A stretch of DNA of 10,493 nt from Actinomycetota bacterium (lineage in GTDB: Bacteria > Actinomycetota > Acidimicrobiia > IMCC26256 > PALSA-610), in assembly GCA_005779345.1 (NCBI GenBank), contig SXJQ01000313.1, positions 1 to 10,493 on the forward strand, in the 5' to 3' direction. Position 1 is the first letter of the stretch, and each line of letters starts with the position of its first letter. Under the pieces are notes generated by a model. That model did no database searches. It saw only the letters and a program-made list of their open reading frames with translations, and had not been told where the DNA came from. Positions 1 through 7,839 of the stretch are shown here, piece after piece. The translations under genes and the position numbers were made by a program.

Positions 1-3000
1 CCCGCCGCACCCACGCCGGCGCTCCCCGCCGCGCCCGACCCGCCGGGGCACGACGACGACGTGCCGCCGTTCTCGCCGCCGTTGACGCCCGCGCCGCCAG
101 CGGCACCCGTCGCGCCGTTCGTCCCGTCGGCGCCGTTGCTGCCGTCGACGCCGGCTTCGGCCTCGGCCGCAGTGTTCACCAGGTCGACCGTCGCGCCCGA
201 AGCGGCGCGCAGCCCGTAGAGCGTCGTGCCCGCCGGTTGGGTCCGGGCCTCGCCGCGCACCGTCAGGCCGTCGAAGGTCACCGCGACCGCGCCGGACACC
301 ACCGCGCCGGCCGGCGAGCCCGCCAGGCTCGTGAAGCTCTTGAACGGCTGGCCCGACACGGCCGCCGATCCGGGTCGCGACCAGCCGACGAGATCCTCGA
401 ACCCGCCGAGCACCGAGACGTTGCCGCCGAGCGCGAGCCCCGACCCGACGTCGTAGGTCGCGCTCGCGAGCGCGACCTCGGGCCGCGCCTGGGCGATGGC
501 GGTCGCGGCTCCGGCCGCGGGGGTGAGCTTGGGTGCCGCGGCCGTGCCCGCATTGGCGTCGTTGCCGTCGGGCGACACGAACACCGCGTCGCGGACCTCG
601 AAGACGTGCTCCGCCGACAGGCCGGTCTGGCCGATCCAGTCGGTCTGGCTCGCCTGCGCGGTGTAGATGCCCGGGGCGAGCGGCGCGCCCGTGGCGGCAG
701 TCCAGCCACCGCCGACCGTCGTCGCCGCGAGCGTCTCGATCGGAGTCCCCGTTGCGCCCGCACCCGCGTACACGTCGACCGTCACCGCCTCGGCGTCGCC
801 GCCGTCGAGGCCGGCTGCGCCTGTGAGGGTCGTCGCGGCGATCGCGTCGGTGTTCGCACGGTGGCGCGGCGACACGATCGTCACGTCCGGGGCCGCGGCG
901 TCGGAGTTACCGGTCGCGGTCGGGGCGCCCGCCCCCGTCCCCGCACCGTTCGCGTTGCGGGCTCGCACCTCGTACTGGCACGAGTCGCCGTCGCCACAGG
1001 CGTGCGTGAACGCGGTGTTGTCGCCCGCACCGGTGCTCGTCCAACTCGAGAACGGCTGTGCGTTGCGCGCGAAGCGGAAGTCGTACCCGGCGATCGCGCG
1101 TCCGCCGTCGGAGGTCGGGGCGCTCCACGACACGTCGACGCCCTCGTGATCGGCGCCGCTCGTCGCCGCGGCGATACCCGACGGTGCACCGGGAACGGCG
1201 CCGGGCTGTTCCACGATCGTGACCTCGCCCTGCGCGTCGCCGATCGTCGCGCCGGTCGCATTGGAGAGGTTGACGAAGAACGACTCGGTGGGTTCGGCGA
1301 ACGGATCGCCCGCGATCTTGATCGGCACCTGCGCGAACCGTTTGCCGGCGCGGATGACGATCGTCTTGGTCTTGGGGATGAAGTCACCGGACGCCGCGGT
1401 GTTCGGCGCGGTTGCGAGCGTCGCCGTGACCGTCGTCGCGACGGGCCGGCTCAACGTGACGAACGCGTACACGTTCTGCATCGTGCCGAGCGAGGTGCCC
1501 TCGGTGGTGACGAGGTCGGCGACCGAGAGTTGCGCGGCCGTCGGGGCGACATCGTCGTCGACGATCGTGATCACGCCTTCGGGGTCACGCAGACGCGCGT
1601 TCGTCGGGCCGTGCAGGAGGATCCGGAACGTCTCGTCGCCCTCGACGAGGTCGTCGGCCTTCACGCTGACCGTCACGGCCTTGCTGATCTGACCGGTGTT
1701 GAACGTGAGCGTGCGGTTGCCCTTCGCGGTGTAGTCGCCGGGGGCGGTCGCGGTGCCGTTGCTCGTCGAGTACTTGAGCGAAACGGGCGCGCCCGCGGGC
1801 GCGTCGAGGCTCACCGTGAGTCGCGCCGTCTGGCCTCCGACGAGGTCGCCTTCGCGCAGCGTCACGTCGCTGATGCTGACCGCCTGGTGCGCGGTGTTGT
1901 TCTCGTAGATCGCACCGCGCGCAGCATCGGTGGCTCCGGTCGCGGGGATCGTCGCCGTGAGCGTGAACGTCTCGACATCGGCTTCCCAGAGCGAGTCGGT
2001 CGCGATCGGGACATCGATCGTCTGGGGCCCGTCGCCCGGCTCGAACGAGATCGAACCGGAGGTCGCCGTGTAGTCGGTCGGGTTCAGTGCGGTGCCGTTG
2101 CTCGTCGCGTAGGTGACGGTGACCGGTCCGCTCGGCTGCTCGGTGAGCGCGACCGTGAACGAGGCGGCGGCGGTCGGCGAACCCTCGGTGGCTTCCCCGC
2201 CGGTGACGACGACACCGGGGATCTCGTCGTCGCGGATCTGGCCGGTGGTGGCGGTGTCGACCGCGATCCCGCCCGACACGGCACCGAGCGCGAGCGTGAA
2301 CTCCTCGGTGCCCTCGAGGTCGGCGTCGGCGAGCACCGGGACCGACACCACCTGCGTGCGGGGACCCGACGGCGTGAATGTGAGCGTGCCGGTCGTGTCG
2401 GTGAAGTCGTCGCCAACGGTCGCCGACGTCCCGGTCGTGCCGTAGGGCACGGTCACGTTGCTCGTCGGTCGGCGCGTCAACCCGACCACGATGTCGACGG
2501 TCGATCCCGACGACTCGGTGGCCCAGTCGCCCTGGAGCGTCACGCCCGGAAGCGCGACGACGTTGTAGGTGACGCTCGCCGACGAAGGACCGTTGCCCGA
2601 CGTGTCGGTGCTCGTCACGGTGAAGAGCTGGGGCCCGAGGGCCGACGTGTCGATCGCGACGCCGTCGGCGACGGGGCCGGAACAAGTGGCGACGCCGGTG
2701 CCGAGCGCGTCGTCGGTGCAGGCGTAGTCGGCGAGCACGGTGCTGCCCAACGCGTACGTCCCGCCATTGACGGGTGAGGTGATCGCGATCGACGGCGCGG
2801 TCGTGTCGGGCGGGACGATGAGCGTGGTGTGCAGCGCGGCGGGTGGACTGCCGTCGGCGAAGCATTTCACGAACACGTCGAGCGCCCCGATGACAGGAGC
2901 GTTGACGTTCGCGGTCAACTGGTACGACGGGTTGCCGGGGTTCGCCTCGTTGAACGGCGGGTTCCCGCCGTGACGCATCACGACGCTGCTGAACAACGCG

Positions 3001-3476
3001 CCCGACGCGGTGAGGGTGACGTTGACCGTCGGCGGGGTCACCACGGTATTGCCGCCGTAAATGCCGCTGCTCGACAGCGTGATGACTCCCGACGAGTGCG
3101 AAGCCGACCATCCGGCGGTCGAACCCGACAGCGCCACGCTCTGGAAGGTCGCGTTCCCCGGCACGGGCACCTTGAGCGAGATGCCGCGGATGTTGTTGAC
3201 CGTGTTCCCGCCGAAGTCCGCGGGGATCACGACGGGGTCCATCGTCACCGCGACGACGAAGTTGCTCCCCGACACCACGTTGTCGGGAGCGGTGACCTTG
3301 AACGTGAGCGTCTGGTCGGCGTCCTGGGGGCCCGCGAACGACGTGTCGGGGTACGCCGTGCACTGGAAGGCCTGCACGGTCGTCTGCACGTGTGCGCCGG
3401 CGTCGTCGCCGGCACCGATCGCGAAACCGATCGGGACGAGCAACGCGACGAGCGCGATCGACGACCTTCGGCGCAT
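1..3476 (-). CDS. Large secreted multidomain surface protein (Calx-beta, FnIII, DUF1565-like, collagen-like), 3' end off window
   Basis: This frame is open from the ATG at 3476 to the window edge, giving 1158 codons without a stop; the C terminus is missing. Residues 1-27 look like a signal peptide (MRRRSS, then a hydrophobic core). Residues 30-220 are a beta-rich domain I cannot name. Residues 225-305 are Ig-like (APSIAITSP start, DTSGN end, cysteine pair). Four Calx-beta domains follow at about 305-415, 417-525, 526-641 and 642-756, with TSNGTA, GDY/DY, E-G-x-E-x-F and acidic DDD linkers. Next come a fibronectin type III domain (757-858), a second Ig-like domain (860-960), a DUF1565 or beta-helix-like start (VSPDGNDANAGT) and a Gly-x-x run near residue 1110. 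Calx-beta domains bind calcium in known families, so an extracellular adhesive or matrix role is inferred. It has its own promoter-like sequence and ribosome binding site. Substrate and anchoring cannot be told from the visible part. Confidence 0.9.
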   Translation of the reverse strand, partial: MRRRSSIALVALLVPIGFAIGAGDDAGAHVQTTVQAFQCTAYPDTSFAGPQDADQTLTFKVTAPDNVVSGSNFVVAVTMDPVVIPADFGGNTVNNIRGISLKVPVPGNATFQSVALSGSTAGWSASHSSGVITLSSSGIYGGNTVVTPPTVNVTLTASGALFSSVVMRHGGNPPFNEANPGNPSYQLTANVNAPVIGALDVFVKCFADGSPPAALHTTLIVPPDTTAPSIAITSPVNGGTYALGSTVLADYACTDDALGTGVATCSGPVADGVAIDTSALGPQLFTVTSTDTSGNGPSSASVTYNVVALPGVTLQGDWATESSGSTVDIVVGLTRRPTSNVTVPYGTTGTSATVGDDFTDTTGTLTFTPSGPRTQVVSVPVLADADLEGTEEFTLALGAVSGGIAVDTATTGQIRDDEIPGVVVTGGEATEGSPTAAASFTVALTEQPSGPVTVTYATSNGTALNPTDYTATSGSISFEPGDGPQTIDVPIATDSLWEADVETFTLTATIPATGATDAARGAIYENNTAHQAVSISDVTLREGDLVGGQTARLTVSLDAPAGAPVSLKYSTSNGTATAPGDYTAKGNRTLTFNTGQISKAVTVSVKADDLVEGDETFRILLHGPTNARLRDPEGVITIVDDDVAPTAAQLSVADLVTTEGTSLGTMQNVYAFVTLSRPVATTVTATLATAPNTAASGDFIPKTKTIVIRAGKRFAQVPIKIAGDPFAEPTESFFVNLSNATGATIGDAQGEVTIVEQPGAVPGAPSGIAAATSGADHEGVDVSWSAPTSDGGRAIAGYDFRFARNAQPFSSWTSTGAGDNTAFTHACGDGDSCQYEVRARNANGAGTGAGAPTATGNSDAAAPDVTIVSPRHRANTDAIAATTLTGAAGLDGGDAEAVTVDVYAGAGATGTPIETLAATTVGGGWTAATGAPLAPGIYTAQASQTDWIGQTGLSAEHVFEVRDAVFVSPDGNDANAGTAAAPKLTPAAGAATAIAQARPEVALASATYDVGSGLALGGNVSVLGGFEDLVGWSRPGSAAVSGQPFKSFTSLAGSPAGAVVSGAVAVTFDGLTVRGEARTQPAGTTLYGLRAASGATVDLVNTAAEAEAGVDGSNGADGTNGATGAAGGAGVNGGENGGTSSSCPGGSGAAGSAGVGAA

Positions 3477-3482
3477 GCCCCG

Positions 3483-3489
3483 CTCCCCC
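3483..3489 (-). promoter_or_regulatory. Ribosome binding site of the Calx-beta protein
   Basis: On the minus strand GGGGGAG stands six bases before the ATG at 3476. The spacing and purine content fit a Shine-Dalgarno site. The signal peptide begins directly at this ATG, which supports the start choice. Confidence 0.6.
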
Positions 3490-3552
3490 AGACCCGTTTC
3501 GACGCGCGGCCGAACGAGGGAATCCTCCCTGATCGACCCACCCCTTCCCGAA

Positions 3553-3572
3553 GATACTTACCGTCCAGTATC
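3553..3572. promoter_or_regulatory. 20-bp dyad overlapping the -10 and start point, possible operator
   Basis: GATACT at 3553-3558 and its exact reverse complement AGTATC at 3567-3572 flank eight bases. The dyad covers the predicted -10 and the predicted transcription start. That position would let a dimeric repressor block transcription. I do not recognise the regulator family, and a six-base arm can arise by chance. Confidence 0.3.
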
Positions 3573-3596
3573 GCCGGGCCGGAGCAGGCCGGTCAA
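3567..3596 (-). promoter_or_regulatory. Sigma-70-type promoter for the Calx-beta protein gene
   Basis: On the minus strand TTGACC (3591-3596) and GATACT (3567-3572) are separated by 18 bases. They match the consensus TTGACA/TATAAT at five and four of six positions. A transcript would begin near 3560, giving a leader of about 84 bases before the ATG at 3476. The leader contains a small hairpin (AGGGA/TCCCT, 3517-3530). The promoter lies just past the stop codon of the upstream gene, so the two large genes need not share a transcript. It is inferred by eye only. Confidence 0.5.
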
Positions 3597-3608
3597 GGAG
3601 TTGCGCCG

Positions 3609-3653
3609 CCTCAGTGGATCACGCCTCAGTGGATCACGCCTCAGTGGATCACG
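3609..3653. repeat. Three perfect tandem copies of a 15-bp repeat at the PKD gene's stop codon
   Basis: The 15-mer cctcagtggatcacg occurs at 3609-3623, 3624-3638 and 3639-3653 without mismatch. Read on the minus strand it encodes Val-Ile-His-stop-Gly. Because 15 is a multiple of three, the last residues and the TGA of the PKD protein recur in frame twice more beyond the true stop at 3641-3643. The array ends about 12 bases upstream of the -35 of the next gene. It may be a replication-slippage product, a stack of stops, or protein-binding repeats upstream of the promoter. Confidence 0.95.
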
Positions 3654-6600
3654 ATCGAACCGCTCGACACCGGGGTCGTGGCCGCGGCGTCGTTCGGGGC
3701 GCCGGACATATTGTCATAGAGCACCTCGCCGGTCGCCGAGTTCCACACCTTGATCCGGAACCGGTCGGGTGTGCGGGTCTTGCGGCCGTCGATGACCGAC
3801 ACGAGGAACTCGTACCCCGCGACCCCGTTCACCTTGCCGGTGCCCTGGTACAGCGCCTTGGTGTTGTTGTCGGTGACGAGCAGCGACTGGTATCCGGTCG
3901 ACTTGAAGTTGAAGCTCGCCGCCCGTGACCAGCCGTCGTCGCGGCGGCCGTCACGGCAGCGGCCGTCGTCGCCGTAGCCATCGTCGTCGTGGCCGTCGCG
4001 GTCGTCGTCGCGCCCGTCGTCACGACCGGAGTGCGCGCTGCGGATCCGCAACTGGAACTCGGTGCTCCCCGTCGGGAGCGGGTCGCTCAGCCGCTTCCGC
4101 GCGACGAATCCGAATTCCGCGCGACCGACGAGGTTCGCGTCGTTCGGGTTGTTCGGCGTGTAGGCGCCCGACGGCGAGTTGATCCAGCCGCCACCGGTGA
4201 CGAACCCGCTGCTGCCGTCGAACACGGTGACCCGCGAGATCGCCGTGCCCGTGACCGTGCCGGTGTCGTCGTCGACGATCGTCACCGCGACCGAATAGGT
4301 CCCGGCGACGGCGTAGCTGTGCGTCGCCGCGACGGAACCGTTGCCGGCCGTCTCGGTGACGACCCCGGTCGAACTCGTCGCGTCGCCCCAACTGACGGAG
4401 GCGGTGTGCGTGTCGTTCGCGCCGGGCTCGACGAACGTGGTCAGCGCGCTGATCGACGTCCCGACCGGAACCGGCGTGGCCGGAACGGTCACGAGGCCGA
4501 TGCCGGGCGCCTGATTCGCGATCGCGACGGTCGCGATGTCGGTGACGGGCGCGTTCACGCCGTCGTCCGCGGTCAAGGTCGCGGTGATCGTCGCGTCGTC
4601 GTTGCAGGTGATCGACGGCACGAGCGTGGCGGTCCCCGACATGGTGCAGGTCCCGCCGGCGTCGATCGCCACATCGAACGACCACGACAGCGCGAGCGGA
4701 TCGCCGTCGGGGTCGACCGCGGTGCCGGCGAGCGGCAGCGGAACACCTTCGAGGCCGCTGTACGGCCCGGCGGCATCGACACTCGGCGGCGCGTTCACGA
4801 CCACCGCGACCGTGGCGAGGTTCGTCCCGCCGTCCTTGTCGTTGACGACGACCTCGACGTCGTAGGTCCCCGCCGCGGCGTAGGTGTGCCCACCGGTGAC
4901 GCTGCCCGAACCCGGGATCTCGGTGACCGCACCCGGATCCACGGCGGTGTCGCCCCACCGGATGGTCGCGGTGTGGTTGTCGTTCAGGCCCGGGTCGGTG
5001 AACGTCGTCGCCAACGCGACCGCCGAACCGAGCGCTACCGGGTTCGGCGCCACTGTGGGAGCCGCCACCGCGGGATCGCCGTTCTCGATGTCGACCGAGA
5101 CCGAGTCGACCACGATCGGGTTCACGCCGTCGTCGACCGTGATGGTCACGTCGACGAGCGCGTCGTCGTCGCACGTGAGGGTCGGGGTGAGTGTCGTCGC
5201 GTCGACGAGCGAACACGCGGTTCCGACGTCGGCCGTGACGATGGTGTAGGACCACGAGGTTGCCAAGACATCGATGTCGGGGTCGCTCGCTGTCCCATTG
5301 AGCGTCACCGGAGCACCTTCGACGCCGGAGTAGGGGCCTCCCGCACCAGCCGTCGGTGCTCCGTTGATCACGACGTTCGTGGTCTGAACCGTGGTGGCGC
5401 CGTCGTCGTCGGTGACGGTCACGGTGATCGTGTAGAGACCCGACACCGTGTAGACGTGCGAGCCGCTCACCGTGCCCGAACCCACCGCGCTGATCACCGG
5501 GACGGTGTCGATCGTGCTGTCACCCCAGTCGATCGTCGCGGTGTGCGAGTCGTTCGTACCGTCGTCGGCAAAGGCGAGACCGACCGAGACGGTGCTCCCG
5601 TTCGGTGCAGTGTCGGCCGACCCGACCGCGCCCGCCGAGAGCGGCGACGCGTTGCCGACGGTGATCGTCGTCGCGTCGGTGACCGCCGGGTTCACGCCAT
5701 CGGACACCGTGAGCGTCGCGACCACCGAGGCGTCGTCGTTGCAGGTGAGTGTCGGCGTGAGGGTACCGGCACCGATCGGCGAACAGACCGTGCCGGGCGC
5801 GCCGGTCACGGCGAACGACCACGAGATCGTGAGCGCGTCGCCATCGAGGTCGAGCGCGCTCCCCGACAGCGCGAGCGCCGCGCCCTCGGTGCCCGCGTAG
5901 GGCCCGCCCGTCGAGGCGGTGGGCGGACTGTTGACGACGACCGTCGCGGTCCGCACGTCGGAGCCGAGGTCGTCGTCTTCGAGCGTCACGACGATCGTGT
6001 AGATCCCGGGAGCTGCGTAGGCGTGGCTCGCGCCCAACGCGCCCGAACCGGCGGCCTCGCTGATGCTCGCGGCCGAGGCGGTGAGGTCGCCCCAGTCGAC
6101 GGTGCCGGTGTGCGTGTCGTTCGCGCCGTCGTCGGTGAACGGTGCGAGCACGCTCACCGCTGCACCGACCGCGATCGGGCCGGTCGGTGCCGACAACACG
6201 CCGAGCAGCGGCGCTTCGTTGGCGACGGCCACGACGGTCGAGGAGACGACCGCCGGATTCACGCCGTCGTTGGCTGCGAGGTCGGCCACCACGACCGCGT
6301 CGTCGTCGCACGTGAGGCTGGGCGTGAGCGTGTCGGCGCCCGACGCCGCGCAACTCGCGCCGGGATCGGTCGCGCCGGGCGTGAACGTCCACCCGACCAC
6401 GAGTGGGTCGCCCTCGGGATCGATCGCGGTGCCGGCGAGCGTCGTCGGCAAGCCTTCGGAACCCGCGTACGGCCCGCCGGCGTCGGCCGCGGGCGGCCCG
6501 TCGACGAGGATCTGGGCGGTGCCGGTCGCGGTCCCGTTGTCGTCGTCGGACAACGTGACGGTGGCCGTGTACAGGCCCGGCAGCACGTAGGTGTGCGCGT

Positions 6601-7726
6601 CGGTCACGATGCCGGCCCCGCTCGCCTCGTTCACGACACCCATCGACGATGTGGTGTCGCCCCACGAGATCGTCGTGGTGTGCGTGTCGTTGGTTCCCGC
6701 GTCGGCGAAGTCGAGCGTGAGGTCGGCCGGCGTGCCGAGCGGCACGGCGACGTTCGGGACGGTCAGAGTGCCGGGCGTCGGCGCGACGTTGCCCACCGTC
6801 ACCTGCGCGGTCGAGGTCTGGGTCGGGTTCACGCCGTCGCTGACCGACAGCGTGGTCGTGACGAGCGCGTCGTCGGTGCACGACAACGATGGCGTCAGCG
6901 TCGCGGCACTGGTGAGTGAACACACGGTGCCGGGGTCGCCGGTCCACGTCGCGGTCCAGGACTGGGTGAGCACGTCACCATCGGCATCGGACACGCTGCC
7001 CGCGAGCACGACGGCGGTGCCTTCGCTCGCGACGTACGGTCCGCCGGCCGAAACGACGGCAGGGGCGTTGCCCGCGGTGATGATCCGGACCTGGTCGTTC
7101 GCTCCGGCGACGTGGAGGCGGACCTGCACCGTGCGGTGGTCGGGCAGCACGACGATGTCGGCGCCGGAATTGCCGGTGAACTCGGCCTCGCGACCCGACG
7201 ACCCTCCGGGGTAGAGCGTGCCCGGCGCGCCCAGCACGTCGCTGGTGCCGAGCGTCGCCCGCGTCGCGGCGATCCCGATGATGTCGCTCGCGAACGTGAC
7301 GGTGCCCTCGAACGTGACCTCGGCGTTCGCGACCGGGTCCGCGTGGAGGATGTGGCTGTCGACCTTCGTGCCCGCAGTGACGAACGACGCGGTCTCGAGC
7401 GACGCGACCGTGCTGTACGTACCGACCTGGGTGATGTCGACGCGCAGATCGGAAGCGAGCGTCACGTTCTGGGCTTCTTCGATCGCGGCCATCACCGTGT
7501 TCGACTCGAACTGACCGACGCGCAGCGACGGCGGCGCGGCGACGTTCACGGCCGCGCCCGTCCAACTCGTGATCAGCGCGTGGGCGCCGATCGCCGGCGC
7601 GCCGACGCTGACGACGACCGCCGCGGCGACTGCAGCGAGTGTCCGGCGCGCGCCTCCGCGGGTGTGCGCCCGCTCCGGCTCGAACCGAAGTCGCGCCGAA
7701 CCGCTTTCGTGCGCAGGTGTCCTCAT
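3641..7726 (-). CDS. Giant secreted PKD-repeat surface protein with post-COAP-1-like C-terminal module
   Basis: The protein is 1361 residues from the ATG at 7726. The frame continues open upstream only as a shadow of the protease gene. Residues 1-50 are a signal peptide with a long basic n-region (GGARRT, hydrophobic core, probable cleavage after GAHA). Residues 51-222 are a beta-rich domain with ESNT, FEGTVTF and LGAPGTLYP. Residues 225-1170 are five tandem units, each a GGPY-type PKD domain with a cysteine pair followed by a WGD-type PKD domain. Residues 1171-1361 begin TGGGWINSPSGAY and contain FNFKSTGYQ and TPDRFRIKVW, as in proteins named post-COAP-1, from memory of that family. An Asp/Arg-rich insert interrupts this module. 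No LPXTG motif, transmembrane tail or PEP-CTERM is visible. PKD domains are known from extracellular adhesion and binding proteins; an exported rod-like role is inferred and the ligand is unknown. Confidence 0.92.
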   Translation of the reverse strand: MRTPAHESGSARLRFEPERAHTRGGARRTLAAVAAAVVVSVGAPAIGAHALITSWTGAAVNVAAPPSLRVGQFESNTVMAAIEEAQNVTLASDLRVDITQVGTYSTVASLETASFVTAGTKVDSHILHADPVANAEVTFEGTVTFASDIIGIAATRATLGTSDVLGAPGTLYPGGSSGREAEFTGNSGADIVVLPDHRTVQVRLHVAGANDQVRIITAGNAPAVVSAGGPYVASEGTAVVLAGSVSDADGDVLTQSWTATWTGDPGTVCSLTSAATLTPSLSCTDDALVTTTLSVSDGVNPTQTSTAQVTVGNVAPTPGTLTVPNVAVPLGTPADLTLDFADAGTNDTHTTTISWGDTTSSMGVVNEASGAGIVTDAHTYVLPGLYTATVTLSDDDNGTATGTAQILVDGPPAADAGGPYAGSEGLPTTLAGTAIDPEGDPLVVGWTFTPGATDPGASCAASGADTLTPSLTCDDDAVVVADLAANDGVNPAVVSSTVVAVANEAPLLGVLSAPTGPIAVGAAVSVLAPFTDDGANDTHTGTVDWGDLTASAASISEAAGSGALGASHAYAAPGIYTIVVTLEDDDLGSDVRTATVVVNSPPTASTGGPYAGTEGAALALSGSALDLDGDALTISWSFAVTGAPGTVCSPIGAGTLTPTLTCNDDASVVATLTVSDGVNPAVTDATTITVGNASPLSAGAVGSADTAPNGSTVSVGLAFADDGTNDSHTATIDWGDSTIDTVPVISAVGSGTVSGSHVYTVSGLYTITVTVTDDDGATTVQTTNVVINGAPTAGAGGPYSGVEGAPVTLNGTASDPDIDVLATSWSYTIVTADVGTACSLVDATTLTPTLTCDDDALVDVTITVDDGVNPIVVDSVSVDIENGDPAVAAPTVAPNPVALGSAVALATTFTDPGLNDNHTATIRWGDTAVDPGAVTEIPGSGSVTGGHTYAAAGTYDVEVVVNDKDGGTNLATVAVVVNAPPSVDAAGPYSGLEGVPLPLAGTAVDPDGDPLALSWSFDVAIDAGGTCTMSGTATLVPSITCNDDATITATLTADDGVNAPVTDIATVAIANQAPGIGLVTVPATPVPVGTSISALTTFVEPGANDTHTASVSWGDATSSTGVVTETAGNGSVAATHSYAVAGTYSVAVTIVDDDTGTVTGTAISRVTVFDGSSGFVTGGGWINSPSGAYTPNNPNDANLVGRAEFGFVARKRLSDPLPTGSTEFQLRIRSAHSGRDDGRDDDRDGHDDDGYGDDGRCRDGRRDDGWSRAASFNFKSTGYQSLLVTDNNTKALYQGTGKVNGVAGYEFLVSVIDGRKTRTPDRFRIKVWNSATGEVLYDNMSGAPNDAAATTPVSSGSIVIH
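3925..4037 (-). repeat. Low-complexity Asp/Arg-rich insert inside the C-terminal module
   Basis: The minus strand encodes about 37 residues made almost wholly of D, R and G (RDDG, RDDDRDG, HDDDGYGDDG, RRDDG), from degenerate GAC/GAT, CGN and GGN codons. It sits between two expected beta strands (FQLRIRSA before, SFNFKSTGYQ after). It is therefore probably an expanded loop rather than a domain boundary. D-x-D-x-D-G-like spacing could bind calcium, which is inference. It contains one cysteine. Confidence 0.85.
4210..7050 (-). repeat. Five tandem ~570-bp units encoding paired PKD domains
   Basis: Units begin near 7050, 6484, 5911, 5345 and 4776, a period of about 565-573 bp (roughly 190 residues). 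Each starts with G-G-P-Y-x-x-x-E-G (A-G-P-Y in the fifth), then D-x-D-G-D-x-L and a W-containing strand, and a Cys-x13-Cys pair around TLTPSLTC. DGVNP (DGVNA in the fifth) follows, then a second domain with N-D-T/S/N-H-T, WGD and G-x-Y. The fourth unit has DPDIDVL where the others have DGD or DPDGD. The units are diverged but share phrases at DNA level, consistent with old tandem duplication. Confidence 0.92.
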
Positions 7727-7766
7727 GATCCGCCCCCCCGTCTCCGCAGCGCCATCCCGCCGGCGC

Positions 7767-7818
7767 CGCGTCCGCGCGGCAGAGTAACCGGTTCGTGCCG
7801 GTCGCGCTCGCGGACGCG
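7767..7818 (-). terminator. Nested dyad after the protease gene, possible terminator
   Basis: Perfect 10-bp arms at 7767-7776 and 7809-7818 enclose an inner hairpin with arms at 7787-7791 and 7798-7802 (ACCGG/CCGGT). It lies in the 113-base gap between the protease stop and the PKD start. No U-run follows, which is common for high-GC actinomycete terminators but also weakens the call. It could instead be a binding site or processing structure. Confidence 0.35.
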
Positions 7819-7839
7819 TCCCGGCGCGCGGCGAACACC

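Noticed and set aside
237..2777. Plus-strand open frame of 846 codons
   Set aside because: It is very rich in Arg, Gly and Val with no domain, and lies exactly opposite the well-formed Calx-beta protein. It is a shadow expected from high-GC third positions.
1585..3363. Minus-strand open frame of 592 codons
   Set aside because: It is out of frame with the Calx-beta gene on the same strand and is Arg/His-rich without recognisable motifs.
3609..3653. CRISPR or plasmid iteron array
   Set aside because: Only three copies with no spacers and a 15-bp period overlapping a stop codon. No cas, rep or partition gene is near.
3989..6919. Plus-strand open frame of 976 codons
   Set aside because: It is an antisense shadow of the PKD-repeat region. 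Its apparent periodic pattern simply reflects the repeats of the real gene on the other strand.
4210..7050. Independent duplicated genes instead of one protein
   Set aside because: The frame is continuous through all five units with no internal stop or frameshift.
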